A model generated the notes under the pieces. It searched no databases. It saw nothing but the letters and a program-made list of their open reading frames with translations, and was not told the origin of the DNA. DNA of 64,000 nucleotides from Naasia lichenicola (GTDB taxonomy: Bacteria > Actinomycetota > Actinomycetes > Actinomycetales > Microbacteriaceae). Positions 61,664 through 64,000 of the stretch are shown in pieces (within the stretch, counting starts at the first letter, position 1; the number at the start of each line of letters is the position of its first letter). A program made the position numbers and the translations under genes. The stretch is taken from positions 62,001 through 126,000 of the forward strand of contig NZ_SSSM01000003.1 of the NCBI RefSeq assembly GCF_004801885.1, written 5' to 3'.

Positions 61664-63547
61664 TCAGGCGTCGGCGAGCACGATGATGCGGTCGTCCACG
61701 CCGAAGCGGACCATGTCGGACTTCGTCGGGTTCACCGTGACTCCGTAGGAGTGCTCGCTGCTGCGCGCGTGCGCGGCGAGGCGGTATCCGATGGCGGTCT
61801 CCCCACGCTGACGCGCGGCCTCGACGACGGTGTAGAACGACACGTCCGCCCCGTCGCGGATGTAGCGGTCGGCCGGGCGGAGGTAGATCTCGCTGCCCTG
61901 GCTCGAGAAGAGCGTGCTGAACACCTCGGTGAGCTTCTGGTTCTCGGAGGTCTGCGACAGCATCAGGCTGATCAGCTTGTCGCTGACGATGAAGTCGTCG
62001 GCCTTGGTGACCTCCGCCAGCTCCCGGTTGCTGTCGTCGAGCATCTCGCTCACCACCGCGAAGTCCACCCCGGCCCGGTCGGCCATGTCGCGCAGGTGCA
62101 GCAGGGTGATGAGGGTCTTGGCGTCGGCGCGGTGCGGGTCGAGCGTCTCCTTGTAGGCGAGGACGATCACGTGGTCGTACGACGCGACGTCGAGCGACTC
62201 GAGCACGGCGCGGCTGGTGGTGTCGCCACGCCGGAACTCGACCTCGAGGGCCGGGAAGGAGTCGAGCAGCGGTGTCTCCATGTCCGCCACGATCATCACG
62301 GTGGAGCCGGCGGTCACGTACTCGTCCAGCTCGCTGAGGATGGTGTGCAGGCCGGCGTTGTAGCCGAGCACCAGGGTCCGTTCGGGTGCCTGCTCGATCG
62401 GCTTGGCCACGCTGATCGCGGACAGGTCTGTCGTCGCAGCGCCGCCGAGCCGGATCTCGCTGTCGTCCTCGGCGATCAGGATGAGCTGGTCGCCGGCGGC
62501 GTAGACGAGGTCGGCGGACGGGTTGAGCAGGACCGTGCCGCTGGACACGATGCCGATCACGGTGCAGTCCGCGTAGGCCAGCTGCGCGTCGAGGTAGGTG
62601 CGGCCGACCAGGCTCGGCTCCGAGCTGAAGTAGATCTCGTCGCCGTCGAAGTCGAGCAGCTCGGTGTAGACCACGCTGAGGCCGCTCTGCCGACAGCTCT
62701 GCACCGTGATGCGGCTGATCAGATCGCTGGCGACGACCCAGTGCACCTCGTCGCGGCCCACGAGCCGGGCGGCCTCGAGGTTGCCCCGGTCCTGGATCTC
62801 CGCCACCACGTGGTACTTGCCGGTGCGGCGGTTCGGGTTGTTGGTGATGGCGAGAGCCGTCTTGATCACGGCGGAGTCGCTGTCGGTGCTGTCCTCCGGG
62901 GCGAGGAGCACGATGCTGCGCGCGGTGTGCGGGCTGGCGATCTCGAGGTCGGCCAGGTTCATCGGCTCTCCGCTGCGGCAGACGATCTTCGTGCGGCCGG
63001 TCTTGCCGACCTGGGTGCGGATGTCGTCCTCCATCTCGACCTTGTCGCGATCGGCGAGGATGACGATGGTGGCGGATCGGCGGGACTCGTTGGCGATGCA
63101 GAGCTCGCGAATGATCGGGAACACCTTCGAGTTCCAGCCGAGGATCAGCGTGTGGTCCGACTCGAGCACCTTGGAGCGGCCCTTGCGCAGGGACTCCACG
63201 CGGGCGTCGAACGCGCCGGAGATGATGCCGATCAGGCTGGCTACGATGATGACGCCTCCGACGGTGACGACGAGCATCGCGACGCGGAAGCCCCAGCCCT
63301 CGTCGCCGCCCATGGTGCCGCTGTCGAGAGTGCGCATCAGGTTGCCCCAGAGCGTCTCCCAGAAGTCGGGGGCGTCCGGTCCCGTCGCGCCTGCGGGGAA
63401 GAGGCCGAAGACCTGCACCGCGAGCGCCACGATGGCGATGAAGAGGACGGTCACGATCGCCAGGAGCACCATCAGAGCCCCGGTGCCCCGGGCCATCACG
63501 CCATCGAACCAGTACCGGAAGCGCTCGCGCGCAGACGTCTTCATCAC
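61664..63547 (-). CDS. CASTOR/POLLUX-related ion channel with RCK-like domains
   Basis: 627 aa. Two membrane helices (ALMVLLAIVTVLFIAIVALA and MLVVTVGGVIIVASLIGIIS) flank a pore-like loop with a TLDSGTMGGDEGWGFR segment. The cytosolic part has the HTLILGWNSKVFPIIRELCI motif that defines the family, a second TLVLGYNAGLHTILSELDEY and a TrkA-C-like middle domain (VGRTYLDAQLAYADCTVIGI). Plant relatives are nuclear Ca2+-gated channels; bacterial members are little studied. Single gene. Confidence 0.88.
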   Translation of the reverse strand: MMKTSARERFRYWFDGVMARGTGALMVLLAIVTVLFIAIVALAVQVFGLFPAGATGPDAPDFWETLWGNLMRTLDSGTMGGDEGWGFRVAMLVVTVGGVIIVASLIGIISGAFDARVESLRKGRSKVLESDHTLILGWNSKVFPIIRELCIANESRRSATIVILADRDKVEMEDDIRTQVGKTGRTKIVCRSGEPMNLADLEIASPHTARSIVLLAPEDSTDSDSAVIKTALAITNNPNRRTGKYHVVAEIQDRGNLEAARLVGRDEVHWVVASDLISRITVQSCRQSGLSVVYTELLDFDGDEIYFSSEPSLVGRTYLDAQLAYADCTVIGIVSSGTVLLNPSADLVYAAGDQLILIAEDDSEIRLGGAATTDLSAISVAKPIEQAPERTLVLGYNAGLHTILSELDEYVTAGSTVMIVADMETPLLDSFPALEVEFRRGDTTSRAVLESLDVASYDHVIVLAYKETLDPHRADAKTLITLLHLRDMADRAGVDFAVVSEMLDDSNRELAEVTKADDFIVSDKLISLMLSQTSENQKLTEVFSTLFSSQGSEIYLRPADRYIRDGADVSFYTVVEAARQRGETAIGYRLAAHARSSEHSYGVTVNPTKSDMVRFGVDDRIIVLADA

Positions 63548-63668
63548 GTCCTCATGATGGTGGACACGGGGGCGCGAGCCCGGTCAATTCGATCCGCCGA
63601 TCAGCGTGTCCGCCTCGGCGTCGAGGCGCGGCCAGACAGGCGCCACTCAGCGGCTGAGTCTCGGGGGC

Positions 63669-64000
63669 TCAGTCGTACAGCGACTCGGGCGAGATGTGCT
63701 CGGCCTCGGCGAGGGCGATGCGCACGAACTCCCGCGACTTGGCGTTGAGCCGACGGGCCTTCGGCCAGGCGATCGCCACCCGCTGCACCGGCGGGGGCGG
63801 ATCCATCGGCAGCGTCACGATCGGCAGCCCGTCGTAGGTGTTGTTGTTCTTGGGACGCTGGATGAAGAGCGAGTAGCCGAGCCCGGAGGCCACAAGGGAT
63901 CGGGCCAGCTCGAAGTGGGTGATCTGGAAGCGCACGTTGGGCCGCAGGTCCAGGCGGGCGAAGTAGCCGAGCACCTCGTTGGTGCTCGGGGGCGTCATCA
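63669..64000 (-). CDS. LysR family transcriptional regulator (C-terminal part, cut by window edge)
   Basis: About 110 residues of the C-terminal effector domain are visible: VRFQITHFELARSLVASGLG and YSLFIQRPKNN are the typical LysR substrate-domain turn, and RVAIAWPKARRLNAKSREFV the last strand and helix. The HTH lies beyond the right edge. It is transcribed toward the channel gene with 121 bp between them. Its targets cannot be seen. Confidence 0.75.
   Translation of the reverse strand, partial: MTPPSTNEVLGYFARLDLRPNVRFQITHFELARSLVASGLGYSLFIQRPKNNNTYDGLPIVTLPMDPPPPVQRVAIAWPKARRLNAKSREFVRIALAEAEHISPESLYD

Noticed and set aside
1-64000. tRNA, rRNA, CRISPR arrays, insertion sequences or phage genes
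   Set aside because: I saw no cloverleaf-like stretch, regularly spaced repeats, transposase or integrase motifs. A tRNAscan and a repeat search would settle this.

Overview
This is high-GC DNA with dense, often overlapping genes (ATGA and GTGA junctions), AGGAG-type ribosome sites and frequent GTG starts. The gene content (HbpS-like protein, NarL-type two-component pair, LAxTG cell-wall protein, ribose-type and LIV-type ABC transporters, hydroxyquinol pathway) fits a soil-type actinobacterium, most likely family Microbacteriaceae (Microbacterium-like). The genus is inferred from gene style; no marker gene is present.

Layout. (1) 1-17.8 kb is a catabolic island. A leftward, almost gapless operon (10226 down to 617, with an aldehyde dehydrogenase beyond it) carries two GMC flavo-oxidoreductases, each next to a gluconate-2-dehydrogenase-subunit-3-like partner. 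It continues with a metallo-beta-lactamase-fold hydrolase, an SDR, two 3-hydroxyisobutyrate-dehydrogenase-family reductases, a cupin, a carboxymuconolactone-decarboxylase-family protein and a GntR/FCD regulator. The divergent rightward arm has an HbpS-like protein, an SDR and a complete ribose-type ABC importer, closed by a strong bidirectional terminator. An SMP-30 lactonase follows on the other strand. (2) 17.8-28.5 kb holds a small membrane protein with a disrupted 5' end, an SGNH lipoprotein, a PD40/TolB-like lipoprotein, a NarL-type two-component pair, two alpha/beta hydrolases with an MmyB-type regulator, a TetR regulator, a GNAT acetyltransferase and an esterase. (3) 28.5-41.1 kb is an aromatic-degradation block: LIV-type ABC importer, hydroxyquinol 1,2-dioxygenase, maleylacetate reductase, FAD aromatic hydroxylase and an AraC regulator. 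An MhqO-like dioxygenase plus MhqD-like esterase pair lies on each side. (4) 41.2-45.1 kb has a sortase-anchored Ig-like-repeat surface protein, an LD-carboxypeptidase and a small membrane protein. (5) 45.1-55.5 kb is a second uptake/oxidation island: a GlcD/Fe-S fusion dehydrogenase, a ribose-type ABC importer with one permease, an LVIVD-repeat protein, a frameshifted MFS gene and an FCD regulator. Similar 12-bp sites precede three of its transcription units. (6) 55.5-64 kb has an autoregulated TetR with a DHA2 efflux pump, NagA and a GH20 hexosaminidase, a CASTOR/POLLUX-type channel and a partial LysR regulator.

How it fits together. Island 1 reads as import of a sugar-like compound, flavin-dependent oxidation to a keto-sugar or lactone, lactone opening, then reduction and aldehyde oxidation to central metabolites. 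The substrate cannot be read from sequence. Island 3 hydroxylates an aromatic to hydroxyquinol, cleaves it to maleylacetate and reduces that to 3-oxoadipate. Island 5 looks like a regulon for a sugar or hydroxy acid.

Three genes show single-site frame breaks at short homopolymers (near 18515, 20806 and 54543). These may be real mutations or consensus errors. I saw no tRNA, rRNA, CRISPR array or transposase gene. The only gene-free stretch above 300 bases is 11592-11994.
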